Made by a program: the position numbers and the translations under genes. The notes below the pieces were generated by a model. It did no database searches and was not told where the DNA came from. It saw only the letters and a list, made by a program, of their open reading frames with translations. From Coriaria nepalensis (taxonomy: Eukaryota; Streptophyta; Magnoliopsida; Cucurbitales; Coriariaceae): DNA of 64,000 bases. The stretch covers positions 754,001 through 818,000 of the forward strand of contig CP114483.1 in the NCBI GenBank assembly GCA_027186245.1, read 5' to 3'. Positions 22,892 through 35,416 of this stretch are shown piece after piece (positions within the stretch are counted from its first letter, which is position 1; each line of letters starts with the position of its first letter).

Positions 22892-24462
22892 TCAGACCAG
22901 CAGAACAGCGTTTATGCAACCATCATTCTCCGGGTTATTTGTGACCTGGGCATATTTTCCTATACAACAAACAAAAAACGTAATTTGAGATACAGATCAA
23001 ATGGTTTTTCCGAGTGCAAGGTCCAAAAGAAAGTGACCAAGTGAAAATGCAGTCTTACCCCAGACAACTTTTCCGGCAGGAGTGACCAGACCCAGTTCAC
23101 TCACATTAACCTCAATAATGGTTCCCTTGGTAAGAACACCTAGAGAGGTATACATGGTACCGTTTGGATTTTTCTTCACTCCAATAATTTCGAGATTGAA
23201 AGTGCACTTGAGTTCAGGATGGGTCACATGGGCTTTGGTAAATCGCAGACCAGAGGGGCGGATAAAGCGTTCATACTTGGGAGGTTTTCTTGTAAAACTG
23301 GGTCCCACAAATGTAGCTTTTGTAATCATCCTCTTCCATTGCTTGGCTGCGAAAAGAAATTTGATAAGTCATGAGCTAGAGGGGACAAGTAAATGGAAAA
23401 GAGCTTCAAGTACTAATAACAGTCCAATCAAAGAAATGAGGGAGAGAAGAAAAAAATGGGGTGTTAAGAACTTACTTTTCCGTTTACCAGTTCGGATCAC
23501 TTTAAACATCTCATCTTCAGCTACGGGTCTAACCTGATGACAAAAAGACATGAATAGGAGGAAACAAATGCTAACTACGGATTATGGAAAATATGCAGCG
23601 AAGTTTTGATGATTTTACCTTAGGAAGTGGTACTTCCCATTTTCCAGCTTTCTCTTTCCTCTTTTGCTTAATAGTGTTGCTAAGAACCTATTTATAACAT
23701 ATGTCAGATTCACTTACTAGAATTAGAAAAGCTACTAAAACTGAAAAAAGTTATCAAATTGCATGAAAAAATACATACTTTAGCCCTTGTTGTGTTTTCA
23801 CGGTCCAGTAGATAGGCAGGAACAGCACCTTCATCAACATTATCATCAACCTTGCGTCTTGATGAAGACTCCTCATGCATAGCCAATCTGTTGAAATAGT
23901 AAGCAAAAGAAAATCAGTCACACTAATTCACCAAACCAAGTCTAAATAATGAACACCAAGAGAGTATACTTAACTGAGCTTAAATAGAATTAACAATGAC
24001 CATATAGGAAAGGACTGAATTTTACCAAAGTATGTATACTCACGTTTTCTTCATCAGAGCCTTTTCGGCATAACGTTTCTTAGCAAACATCTTGCCCTTA
24101 ATACCCAGAGCCTATTCCATCCAAATTTCACAAAAAATAGAGAGATTAAAATGAGAAAAAATTTCAAAAAAATCAAAATTCAAGCAAAAGAGAAAAACAG
24201 GAGCAGAAAATGAGATGACGAACCTTCTGAGCGATAGCAGAGCGCTTGTGAACTTCACGAGCTTCCTTCTTGCGCTTGCGCTCGAAGTGGTCGAGACGAT
24301 AGCCATAGCGCTTCCTGTGAAGGTCGATGTAATCTCCTTGCGGCTATTCAAACCCAACAAAAACAATAATAGATCAAACACATGAAGAATTTTGGTAGGG
24401 AAAAAACTGAATTGAAAAATGAAAATCAAAGAAAAAGAGCGAGATTCTAAAAATCGAACCAT
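22892..24462 (-). CDS. NSA2: Ribosome biogenesis protein NSA2 homologue
   Basis: Nucleolar 60S pre-ribosome assembly factor of the eS8/NSA2 family. Eight coding exons: 24462-24460 (ATG only), 24343-24224, 24111-24044, 23887-23779, 23687-23619, 23533-23476, 23346-23059 and 22959-22892; all junctions keep frame and give 260 aa, the standard length. The N-terminus ([20 protein letters not shown], then [12 protein letters not shown]) is lysine/arginine-rich, followed by a basic middle ([20 protein letters not shown]) and the S8e-like beta domain ([20 protein letters not shown] ... [20 protein letters not shown]). The start codon stands alone in exon 1, with the intron directly after it; this is inferred because the next exon begins CCG CAA GGA, giving the conserved MPQGDYI. 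Highly conserved, no lesions. Confidence 0.95.
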
Positions 24463-25162
24463 ATTATCGAGGAATTATTCAGCCTCCGATTAGAGTGAGA
24501 GAGAGAGAGAAAGAAAGGGTTTCTGATTCAAAGATAAACCCTAGAGATAGCTGGAACGAAAGAGTTAGCGGAACGGTGGGATGATGGGAACTATTACTAT
24601 TTGGGCCGACTCTGTCATTATTGGGCTTTTTTTTTACTTTATTTAAGCCTGTGGGTACCCAATGGGCTTAGATGGTCCAACATTCCTATACCGAGAGACT
24701 TGAGTCTTTCGTTTCGTTTACCAGTAGAAATGTGTATATATATTTTAAATGATGACATACTTTACTGAACTGAGTCCCGGCACACCAGATTATGTCTGAT
24801 AGTGCTGACTCGGGTTATTAGATAGATCTAACAAAATAGGATTTGGCAAAAAGTAGCCTTAATAAAAGGAAACTGATGGAAGACATTATTTCCGCAAATC
24901 AAGCAACAAAAATGAGAACGATATGAAGATAGAAAATTGAAACTTGAGCCTCTCCTAATTATTATGTTCCTAAACTCGCCAACAGTTGTCATCAATCTTC
25001 AACATATGTTCTAATGGATGATCAAAACATGTCTAAAAAATCCACCACACTCATGGTCGCTCTCATACACTACTTCAAATGTTCCACATGGGTCTTGTCA
25101 GAAACCGCCATTAACGACCATAACCAGCCTACACCGTTCTCCTCCCTCCTTTTTCTTCTAAC
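24463..25162. other. Divergent promoter region between NSA2 and the TMK gene
   Basis: About 700 bp separating two start codons facing apart. A GA-rich NSA2 leader lies at about 24490-24560. The rest is AT-rich and without recognisable genes. Confidence 0.55.
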
Positions 25163-28021
25163 ATGAAACTCCAAATATCAAAACTCCCATTTCCAACCAT
25201 TCTTACCCTCCTCCTCCTCTTCTCCACCCTCATTTTTCCAACTTTAAGTACAACAGACCCTACTGACCTTTTAATCCTTAACCAGTTCAAAAATGGCTTA
25301 CTCAACCCAGAACTGTTAAACTGGCCGGAAAACGACGACGACCCATGTGGCCGTAACTGGGCGTTCATCTACTGCTCTAACTCTAGAGTTACTCAGATTC
25401 AAGTTCAGAACATGGGCTTGAAAGGCACTCTGCCACACAACCTCAACTACCTCTCAATGCTCTCGAATTTGGGCCTCCAGAAGAACTTCTTCACCGGTCC
25501 ATTACCATCTTTCTCCGGCTTAACTAACCTCGGGTATGCTTATCTAGATCACAACAACTTCACTTCAATCCCACTTGATTTCTTTACTGGACTTCATAGC
25601 TTACAAGTCTTAGCATTGGATTATAACAATTTCAATTCAAGTAACGGTTGGGCTTTCCCACCCGATTTGAAAAACTCGATCCAGTTGACCAACCTTACTT
25701 GCCGGAAATGCAACTTGGCCGGCCCCTTGCCGGAGTTTATAGGCGAGATGCCTTCTCTAACCGTTTTGATGTTGTCTAACAATAGATTGACAGGTTCGAT
25801 TCCGGCTAGTTTTATTGGTTCCTTGTTAGAGATGCTCTGGCTTAATAATCAAGAGGGTGATGGCTTGAATGGTAATATTGACTTTGTAACGACTATGGAT
25901 TCGCTCGAAAGCTTGTGGCTTCATGGAAACCGATTTTCAGGTATGATTCCGCAAAGTATAGGGAATTTGATCCTTTTAAGAGATCTTGACTTAAATGGTA
26001 ATGAACTTGTTGGTTTGATTCCTAAGAGCTTGGTTGATATGAGTTTGAGTCGTTTAGATTTGAGCAATAACCACTTTATGGGTCCAATTCCAGAATTTAA
26101 AGCTACCGAGGTAAGTTTTGCTTCTAACTCATTCTGTACTTCTTGTGGGGTAGAAGTAATGGCACTTATAGATTTTCTTGGTGGATTGAATTACCCTTTG
26201 AAACTTCTTTCTACTTGGTCCGGCGATGATCCGTGTCAAGGACTATGGTTCGGATTGAATTGCGATTTTAACAGTAAGGTTTCTGTTATCTATTTACCGC
26301 ACTTCAATCTGACCGGTACGTTGAGTCCTTCTATCGGAAAATTGGAATCTCTTGTCGAAATTAGGCTCCAAGGAAACAATTTGTATGGTCATATTCCGAA
26401 AAACTGGACCGCCTTGAAATACTTGAAGTCATTGGATATAAGTGGTAATAATATCTCTTCTCCTCTGCCAAATTTCGGCGAATCTGTGAATGTTATCCTT
26501 AACGGGAATCCTTTTATAGACAGAACCGATTCATCCCCAGAAAATGTGGGTCCACAGTTGCCAACTAGAGGTTCGAGTTTGGCCCCCACGAATAAGCATT
26601 TGAAATCTTCGGGCTTAGCTTTCATTGTAACTCCTGTTATAAGTGTGGCATTTGTTGCTTTCCTGATCATTCCTATATCTATCCATTTCCTTGCAAGGAG
26701 AAAAAACACAGTGGTCCATAATCCCAGATCCCTTGTTGTTCATCCTCGAGATCCATGTGATCCAGAATCTATGATTAAGACCATTGTCCTGGATACCACA
26801 AGTTATAGCAGTTGGATTGGAGGAGAATCCGAGAATAGTCTAGTAATATCTGTTCAAGTTCTAAGAAATGTTACAAACAACTTCTCACCTGAAAATGAAC
26901 TCGGTAGAGGTGGGTTTGGTGTGGTTTACAAAGGAGAACTAGAGGATGGAACAAAAATAGCCGTGAAAAGAATGGAAGCGGGCGTGATTAGCATCAAAGC
27001 ATTAGACGAATTCCAATCTGAAATCAAAGTCCTTTCAAAGTTTAGGCACCGTAATTTAGTGTCCCTTCTGGGGTATTCAGTTTCAGGCAATGAGAGAATT
27101 ATTGTTTACGAGTACATGCCCCAGGGCGCTCTTAGCAAGCATCTTTTCGAATGGAGAAGCCTGAAATTGGAGCCTCTTTCTTGGAAGAGGAGACTGAATA
27201 TTGCATTGGATGTTGCTAGAGGGATGGAGTATCTTCACGGGCTGGCCCAACAGAGTTTCATCCACAGGGATCTTAAGTCGTCAAATATTCTTCTTGGTAA
27301 TGATTTTAGAGCTAAAGTTTCGGATTTTGGGTTGGTCAAACTTGCTCCGGACGGTCAACATTCGGTTGCAACTAGACTTGCCGGAACTTTCGGTTACTTG
27401 GCACCAGAGTATGCTGGTAAGCTCTTTCTATAATCATCTTAATTGTTATAAATACGATTCAACTATTGAAGCTAATCAAATTGTCTTCATTTATATATTC
27501 CGATTCATCCAGTGACGGGGAAAATCACTACAAAAGCAGACGTGTTTAGTTTTGGGGTGGTGTTAATGGAGTTATTGACCGGATTGACTGCACTTGATGA
27601 AGACAGGTCTGAGGAAACCCGGTACTTGGCTGCATGGTTCTGGCGTATGATGTCAGACAAAGACAAGCTCATGTCAGCCGTTTATCGATCAATGGGAGCT
27701 AAAGAAGATATGTTGGAAGAAAGCATTTTGATTGTAGCTGAGTTAGCTGGACACTGTACTGCTAGGGAGTCTAGCCAACGGCCGGACATGGGTCATGCGG
27801 TGAATGTACTGGCCCCGCTTGTCGAGAAATGGGAACCGTTTGATGAAGACATGGAGGAATATTCCGGGATTGATAGCTTACCGCTTAATCAGATGGTGAA
27901 GGGGTGGCAAGAAATAGAAGCTAAGGGGTTGAACTGTGTGGGGTTGGGGGATAGTAGAGGGAGCATTCCGGCAAGGCCGATGGGGTTTGCAGAGTCTTTC
28001 ACATCGGCTGATGGTCGGTAA
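25163..28021 (+). CDS. TMK-family leucine-rich repeat receptor-like kinase
   Basis: Plasma-membrane receptor kinase of the transmembrane kinase (TMK) group, which links extracellular auxin and apoplastic signals to ROP and kinase outputs. Exons 25163-27416 and 27513-28021 join at GCT G|GTAAGC and CCAG|TG, giving 920 aa. A signal peptide (about 1-30) is followed by an LRR block. A non-LRR island comes next (SFCTSCGVEVMALIDF ... WSGDDPC), then a second short LRR block and a transmembrane helix at about 488-512 (LAFIVTPVISVAFVAFLIIP). The Ser/Thr kinase domain has GRGGFGVVYKGEL, the Lys of IAVKRM, HRDLKSSNILL and SDFGLVK, all intact. The C-terminus GFAESFTSADGR is a TMK hallmark. The intron position, just after the activation segment APEYA, fits the group. 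Which TMK it matches most closely is undetermined. Confidence 0.92.
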
Positions 28022-28696
28022 GTTTAGCATTGAGTTGGATATTATATCAAGCGCTAAGGATTTTTGTGGTGTAGATGTGGAAAAATGGTGTGTCAAAGTT
28101 ATTAGTTTGGATATTACTGGTTTGATGATGAGATATTTGTGTACATTTATTTGTTCGTGAAGGGACCAGCATTTTTGTTCTCCTGCCACAAGTATGAGGA
28201 GCTTTTTATAATGCTAGTAGTTTTATTTCTATTTTCTAGACTTAACTACTGCTATGATGCTAAATATAGTAGTGCAAGTCTAGAAATATTTTAATGTGGC
28301 GTTCTCTTGGAAATAAAGCAGATGGAAATCATTTGAAATCATAATAGGCACCAAATGTGGTAGGCACCGCACCACTGAGAACTATCCCTTGTTCTCAGTA
28401 GACCCCCTCCCACATGCAAAACTGATATTATGATGAATCATGGCAACTACCATTTGACAATGAATATGTTATCATAACAACTAACAAGAACCTACAACCG
28501 TATATCAATCACTAAAGGCTGTGGTCTACAAATTTTATGCACGAGAGCTTGCTTTTCCTTTTCTTTTCCCTACCCCGTGTCTAAGCTCTAGATCGACCAG
28601 TATACGAAGTTGCGCAGAAATTTAACATTCAATAGTGTCACCAATTCCAAGATAACAATCCATCTACAAGACCATAAGTTATATCAGTGGATGAGA
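28022..28696. other. Convergent 3' spacer between TMK and MED27
   Basis: Holds the two 3' UTRs. No other feature seen. Confidence 0.6.
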
Positions 28697-30773
28697 CTAC
28701 ACTTCATCGGACAAGCAACCAACATGGAAAGCCTGGGTTACATCTGAACTCTGGCCTTTCGCTGGGGAATCATGCTGTATAAATGAAATGCCTGAGGGCC
28801 CGAGATGCCGGAAAGGACGAAGAACAGGAGGTAGCAGTAAAGATGACTGCGTATCCATTGATAGCAACTGATCACACTTGCTGCATCAAACCCACAAAAC
28901 ATCAACAATTTTCTGGGGGAAGAAATAGATAAGTATAAACATACACCCACCTGCACACTTTTGAGAACAAAGTCTGATAGCTGCATATCCAGTGCTACAA
29001 AAATGAATTGGGAGGAAAGGAAAAGAAAAAGGATCAATTGTACAAACATAATAGACAATTTAGTTAAAAGAATTAGTTTACTAGATTACTCTATTCACTG
29101 ATACAAAGAAGATCATACCAAAACAGAATACAGAGTTGTTTCTGATGGGATTCCAAGAAAATACTGGAGTGCCATAGCAGCATGCTCCTGCAATAGAACC
29201 CGATAAAATTAGTACCAACTTCAACCATCTAAGCTTAAACCAGCATAGAATGAGAAGCAACGAAGGATATTACCGTGATGCGTCTAAACACATGATAAAT
29301 TGAAGAGCCTCTGGCATGTAAGTAGCTGCCTCCCTATTAAAGAATGTAAGAAGGTGAATACACATTACCTAACTTGTAACTGATATTGAAGAGGTAAAGA
29401 AGACTACCTCATCGGGAGAAAAGAAAGCAACAGCATCCGGGTCAACAGAACCAACTGGATGTAATGACACAACAGCTCTACAGACAGAAGGAAACAGAAA
29501 CTCAATTACAGCAACCTTATCTTCATTAACAGCAGCAAGAGGCCCTGGACCTCCTGGCCTAAGTTTATTTGCACCATGAAAACTGTGTTCTTTCAATGAT
29601 TCAACTGAATCCTCCTTTTCTGACGAGGGCAGTGTTGTTGCACGTTTGAACCAATCTAAACGTTCGTAAGTGAAAATTTTCAAATTAGGCACCTCTTTTT
29701 CCAAGCGTGTTAGAACCCCAGATAGTGTTTTACAATCACTAAGCACCTCTTCACTATTTGCTGTTACACTGTGAGAAGCACAATGCTTCTTGTAGGCTGG
29801 TTCAGTGCCCTGGCCATCTATTCCATAAGCAAGATGAGGAAAGAACCGCCTTTTCTGATCAGTGAAGGCCTTCAAAGCTAACCTAAAAACTCAAAAGCAT
29901 CAGAACTGAGCTTTCCAGGTGCAATGCATTAATGAGGATTCTAAGCATAGATTACTTATAGCGAGATACCGATTAACATTTGAACTTTGAAATCACTAAA
30001 AGAAGTCCAAAAGTTTTACTAGTGATGAAAAGTTGCATATTGAAGATTTCTATACCGACCTGGTCCGATCAACAGCTGAAGCACCGGCCTGACCAGCAAG
30101 TTGACGTTTCCAAGCATATGCAACCACAGCACCATCTGGACAAACCAAAGGCATGTGTAGGCCCCACGAATTGCTCCGCGACCTAAGTGACTCGTTGAGA
30201 ACCCCAGACTCTTCTAGCTGCCTTCCTAACAAAATTCAACAAACAGAATTCAAAATCAGTATAGCAGGAAGAAATTGAAAGAAGGGCGATGATGATAAAT
30301 TATCTAATTACAACTGCACTTGAAATTAAACTAAGGATGAGCCTGAGGATATATCTACATCCTAGAATCAAGCAACTACTCTCACAAATGAATCCACAGA
30401 TGTCGTTTATTATCCATCTAAGAGTGTAAGAACAAAAAGAATTTGTAAGCGCTAAGCGAAGATAATGAAGCAAAATGAACATACCAACAGAACGAAGTTC
30501 TTGGAGGTGCTGGCGCATAGAAGCATCTTCCTTCGAGAAGAGTTGCAGAGGCTTGGCACTTTGTTGAGGCTGAGCGGTGACCAACAGAGCTTCGAGAAGT
30601 CGATCAGCACCAAGCCTAATATCGGCGATGAGACGGCCTGCGTGTGACAGCCTGTCCATGGCCAGAGCCACCTGCTTGGGCGGCGCCTCTGCGGCGGATC
30701 CGCCTGACTGTGATCCAGCTGCGTTGGGGTTGACATTTGCCGGCGTCACCTGCGTTTGTATCTGTTGTTGCAT
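28697..30773 (-). CDS. MED27: Mediator of RNA polymerase II transcription subunit 27
   Basis: Subunit of the Mediator head/tail interface, nuclear. Seven exons on the minus strand: 30773-30485, 30225-30060, 29882-29408, 29333-29274, 29187-29119, 28994-28951 and 28880-28697. All junctions are GT-AG and in frame, giving 428 aa, close to the plant MED27 length. The N-terminus is Gln/Ala-rich and leads into a helical segment (VALAMDRLSHAGRLIADIRL, then GADRLLEALL). The middle carries HMPLVCPDGAVVAYAWKRQL, and the C-terminal Med27 domain ends with a zinc-finger-like HWICSYQTLF..KVCSKCDQLL (exon 6/7 junction) and ends QAFHVGCLSDEV. No lesions. It converges with the TMK gene. Confidence 0.93.
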
Positions 30774-32580
30774 TCCAGCAGCTCACACTTTTCCTCACCG
30801 ATTTTTCTCCGATCGTATAAGACTATAGGAGTGTTTGGTTGCGGAGAATTGACCGGGTAAATAAAAAAGCTGGTCGCGGCGGTGTTCCTCGCGACTGAAA
30901 TTTTTCTTTAAACCAAAATGACCCGAAACTCTAGCCATGTCAAACGGGCCCAGATACATTCGGAATTCGGCCCGAGCCTGCGTGATGGAAACGACATTTG
31001 AACCCAGTAGCCCAAAAGGCATTTCACGAAATATACACGACAAAGAAATTCAATTCAACACCTCAATTTCTTAGGTTGACCGTTGACCCAAACAATCATA
31101 AAAGAATTCACTTAATAAGATTATATAAGTTTTTGATTTTAAATAAAAATCAGAGAGGATTAAAATAATCAATAAATAAAACATAGTAATTGAAATAATA
31201 CGCGTCACCCAAAGTCAAAGGTTTACTTGATATACTATAAGTTGAACGACCTTTGTTCCTCTTACTTGGTCGATCGATTTTCTAATAAAAAGTATTGATT
31301 CTTAGGTCTAATCAAATGAAATTGAACATTATGCTTTACAGAAGAGATAACACGAGTGACCTTCTTGTAAATTCTTCCACTTTCATATGGCAATTTCGAC
31401 CAAAATTGTAATAAAAAGGGGAAGTTTGTGTAATTTCGGTTCTGCCCCATCAAATCAGTTAGCGTCATTTATATTGAGGTCGGCTGGGGTGTTGCGCGCC
31501 TGCATGCATAATTGTGGATCATCGAATAATATTAAATAATAATAAAATATATTTTATTTTTATTTTTTTATAATTAAAATACGATCAATTTACCATATAC
31601 AATTAGATGTGCGGTGATTTGTGTCCGTAAAGTTTAGAAACGGTACGGATTATGTCATACTATATCTAATACGTATTGTACTCATACTTAAAAATAAAAA
31701 TATGGTAATATATTTATACAGTAACGGCCTATGAACTTGTTGTGCTGGCCTATGGGATTGTGTCAATCCGTGGATTCATTTCTGCATATGTGTTTATTTT
31801 AACCTATGATCTGTTTCGATTCATAAGCTAGAAGACTTACTTTTACTTTTTAAAAATTAAATAAAAAAAAATTTTAAAATAATTAATAAAATATTAATAT
31901 TATAATATAAATTTTGTATATGGTTAATTTTTATTAATAGATATTATTTAATAAATTAAAAATTAATATTATAAATAATTAAAATTATAAATAAATTATA
32001 ATAAATATTATTATATTTAATAAAATTTTATATTAATCGAAAATTTTTTAATATATAAAATAATTCTCGAAAAAAATACTTCTAAAATTAAGAAGTACTT
32101 GGGTCATGCTCCAAACATATATAAGAAATCCATATCATACTGTATCAGCTCAAATCCTCGTATAAGTGGGCACCGTATGACCCGACACATTTACTGTACC
32201 GTAGCATGCATGCTCTTATAAGATAAACCCATTTTATTACATCTACGGTGTACCCACAATATTTTCACCAAACTTTTTTCAAAATGGCCATCCATAAGCT
32301 TCATAGTCATTCCAGAAAATTCAGTGAACTATTCTAGAAACAGCCCCACTACTTTCCTCAATTTACTATTTCGTACCTAATGGCTAAAACCCACACCTCT
32401 CTGCCTGGCTTATTAAAACCCTCCCCAGAAGACACCACTGTCTAGCTCTTCTCTCTGTACCATAAACTCTTATTTTCGTCTCTTTAATTTCATTACTTTT
32501 TCTCAAAGAAACGTTTTCTCTCTCCCTTTCCTTTCTTCATCTAAAAAACTGACGCCATCTCGCAGGAGATCTCATCCGAG
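30774..32580. other. Divergent intergenic region between MED27 and the DUF7138-like gene
   Basis: AT-rich, most so at about 31500-32100. A TATTAAAA box (32411-32418) and a CT-rich leader precede the next gene. I see no other gene. Confidence 0.55.
32411..32418 (+). promoter_or_regulatory. TATA-like box of the DUF7138-like gene
   Basis: TATTAAAA, 163 bp before the start codon and followed by a CT-rich leader. Plausible by position only. Confidence 0.4.
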
Positions 32581-33285
32581 ATGGTGGAAGAAACCACCGA
32601 AGGAGCGTCCTTCCCGATTGTCTTCTTCGACGGCGTAAGGGAGACTAACATCGGCTATGTCGTCGTTTACGAGTCCATGGAGTTCAAGGCTTTCCAGTTG
32701 ACTCTCGCCAGAAGGATCGGAATCTCTCCGAATCAGTTCTCCGTCTACCTCACCGATAACAAGAAGCCGCGATACTCTTCGTCGGAGACTCGAAGGAGAA
32801 CTCCGATTACAAGTAAGGTCAACTTCGGCGTAATCATTTCCCAAACGGACTGTTTCTTTCTCGTTGTCTTGAAGCGATCGCGACGGGACAGGAGGCGAAA
32901 GAGCCAGAAAATCCAAGAGGAGAACTACTACACATCGACGAAGAAAACACAAGAAAAGAAGAACAAAAATCCGCTGGAGAATGTAATGATTTTGCGGCGG
33001 AATAATACGGGAATCGAGAAACTACCTTTATCCGGCTTCTTCTCTCCGAGTCTTGATCTGTCAGAGTACGTACAGAGGATCCATAATTTGCAGCTTCCTA
33101 CTAGAGAGAGGTGCAGAGATCTGAACAGTAACGAGAAGATCGACGTTCTGGTTTGCAAGCATTGCGCGACGGCGAAGGAGACAGGTACAGAGGTCGGATT
33201 CCATTGGTGCGTGAACGATGCAGTGACAGTCGGGTTCAGGTCAGATGCAGGTCCGATTGCCCGACCCGTAAGAGCGTTCGATTAG
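32581..33285 (+). CDS. Plant-specific protein of unknown function, DUF7138-like
   Basis: A single exon of 234 aa. The N-terminal half has a small conserved domain (FPIVFFDGVRETNIGYVVVY ... ARRIGISPNQFSVYL) that I associate with plant DUF7138 proteins. The middle is very basic (SRRDRRRKSQ ... KKTQEKKNK). The C-terminus has a Cys/His cluster (VCKHCATAKETG ... FHWCVNDAVTVGFRS, then AGPIARP) that could bind zinc. No enzymatic motif, signal peptide or membrane segment is visible. The ATG follows a CT-rich leader and a TATA-like box, and is the first in frame. Function unknown; the family assignment is from memory. Confidence 0.78.
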   Translation: MVEETTEGASFPIVFFDGVRETNIGYVVVYESMEFKAFQLTLARRIGISPNQFSVYLTDNKKPRYSSSETRRRTPITSKVNFGVIISQTDCFFLVVLKRSRRDRRRKSQKIQEENYYTSTKKTQEKKNKNPLENVMILRRNNTGIEKLPLSGFFSPSLDLSEYVQRIHNLQLPTRERCRDLNSNEKIDVLVCKHCATAKETGTEVGFHWCVNDAVTVGFRSDAGPIARPVRAFD

Positions 33286-34231
33286 AGATCGGACCCTGCG
33301 TTTTGTGTTTGAGTATAATCTAATGCGGTCGAGTATAGGATAATATAGGAGTCGTCTTTTATCTTAGATAATTACCGGCAATCATAGGATGGATGGATCG
33401 GTCTGTGAATTTTTACACGAGGGAAGGTAGTTTCGTTTCGTGGTGGGGCCCTCTCAAGGAGCTCGTTTGTTTCTTTCCTTTTCTACGTAGGAGAAAGACG
33501 CAGTGCAGTGTACATATTTGTCTACTAAACTGATGACTGAAGAGGTTTCAAACTTACAATTTTGAAAGTTTCAAAATATACCTACCGTTCATGTTTTGTG
33601 TAACTTCTTCTATAAGTTTCATATTCGTGCCTAATGGTGAAACCAAACGGAAACGGCAAACTCTGTTCTACTTTATACCGCTCAAGGATATGCCATATCT
33701 CCGGCTACAATGATTCTGAGAGTCACACGTGATCAGCTTTTTGTTTATAAGAAAAAATAAATAAAAAAGATATTGCATTTTACACGTGTCGACGAGCTGT
33801 GGAGAGTTGTGGTTACTGGGCCCTGCCATTTTGCAATTTTGCTTGCTACGCACCCACTAACCGCTGCTGCAAGGTAGAAAAAAGGGCGTGCGTGGTGTGT
33901 TTGGCGTCGTCCTTCTTCGCCAGTTTTTGTCTCTCTCCAACCAACCTTTTTCGCAAAAAAAAAAAAGAAAAAAAAAATTAATATTTAATAAGGGAAAAAA
34001 AGAGAGGATGTTCATCAAGTCTGATTGTCTGTACTTGTAAAGGGATTGGTTCGTTAAAAATTAGAATTTTGTGTCTGAAAGTAAGCACCAACCAAACGCG
34101 GCCTTACCTATTGTTATACTAATTCACCAATTTGGCTGACAGCGTCTGCTTACACTGAAACTCGTAACGTCAATTTCCTTGTAGTCTCTCCTCCCCAAAA
34201 AAATTGAAATCCCGCCGCCGACCTTTGATTT

Positions 34232-34264
<33 letters not shown>

Positions 34265-34281
34265 AGCTTAGACCATCAAAA
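33286..34281. other. Intergenic spacer
   Basis: 3' UTR of the DUF7138-like gene, then A/T runs (about 33957-33977) and the CT-rich leader of the next gene. No gene seen. Confidence 0.55.
34235..34263. repeat. (CT)n tract in a 5' leader
   Basis: About 14 CT units ending about 20 bp before the next start codon, so probably within its 5' UTR. Confidence 0.9.
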
Positions 34282-35416
34282 ATGGCAAAATTTCCTCCGA
34301 ACTTCGACGCTCGAGAACTATGGCTTCCATCTGATTCAACGGAACCACACGATTTCTCCATCATGGACGACCTCCTTGCTCGACGCTTAGCAGCCATGGC
34401 TTTTCTTAACCCAAGCAGAAGCCCAACGAAGCCTAGTGCTGCTTATAACACTCACACAAACATGGAGGTTGTTTATGTTTACTTGATCTCTCTTCCCCTT
34501 TCCCGTCTTTCTCGTTGCTTTTCTTGGCCAGCTTCCTCTAACATGGAGTACTTTTTTTCCCTTTGATGTTTTGCAGAGGATTAGGCCACCGCCGGTTCAG
34601 TGCGGTTCTCGTAACATTGCTCCTCAGTCACTTTGCCTGTACTTGGACCTCAACCGTTCCACTTGCAGTCAGACATGCTTCTCTGAGAACAGAAATGGAC
34701 CTTATCGAGCCCGGAATGAGCTCTCCAAGCATATTAAACCGGCTCAGATCAAGAAACCGGAGGCATGATAATAAGATATCAAACGGTTTTGCTTATTATT
34801 TTTTTTTTTCCATCTTTTAGGTGATTTTTTTTAAATATTGAGGGTGCATCCACTGGATCTGGTAGGTCGAGAGATGTGTGGAGCTAAGGGCTAGGGTTTT
34901 GCAGAAGCAGCAGCATCTGCTAAACCGGCGTGTAAACCGGTTCATTCGATTTCAGGAAACCATAGAAGGGATTGTTGGGAGGAGAACCGGCGAAGGTACA
35001 GGAGTGTTTCATCCCCGTATTTCGAACTCAACCACCACTAGGTCCACCACCATTAATAATGACGTCATGGTCAGGAAGATGGAGCATGAGAGTGAGGCTT
35101 CATTTAACTCGTCTTTTCTCCTTATAAGGAATGTTTCTCTTTTTGTTTGTCAGCCTCCTAATTCTTCTTATACATGCATATACATCGGTACGGTACAGGA
35201 AATTAATGACATTAGTAAAGTGGTTTTTTTATGAGACATTAATCAGGTGTGAGAAACGTTGAGCAAGAAGTGAAGGTGATGATGAGCACAGGTGATGATC
35301 AGGGGAAGAAGAAGAACAACTCCATGAAAACAGGCAAAAGAGGAGTCGAGGAATGTAGTCATAATAACCTGCAGCTGTCTCCCGAATTATGCCTCCCTCG
35401 TGATTGGGTTTACTAA
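34282..35416 (+). CDS. Uncharacterised plant protein ending SPE..LP.DW.Y, four-exon model
   Basis: Proposed exons: 34282-34467, 34577-34762, 34866-35091 and 35247-35416, giving 255 aa. Exon 1 begins MAKFPPNFDARELWLPSDS and continues MDDLLARRLAAMAFL. Exon 2 gives RIRPPPVQCGSRNIA. Exon 3 gives LQKQQHLLNRRVNRFIR and GEGTGVFHPRI. Exon 4 ends LQLSPELCLPRDWVY and stop. The beginning, the GTGVF.PR motif and the SPE-x-LP-x-DW-x-Y end match my memory of a conserved plant family without known function. Introns 1 and 3 are GT-AG; intron 2 needs a GC donor (GAG|GCATGA). Without that splice the frame stops at 34768, leaving 125 aa. Frame fit and the family-type C-terminus favour the longer model. Confidence 0.65.

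Noticed and set aside
34577..34768. Gene at 34282 ending at 34768 (125 aa) as the main model
   Set aside because: A GC-AG splice carries the frame into exons with the family's conserved middle and C-terminus; the short form is kept only as an alternative.
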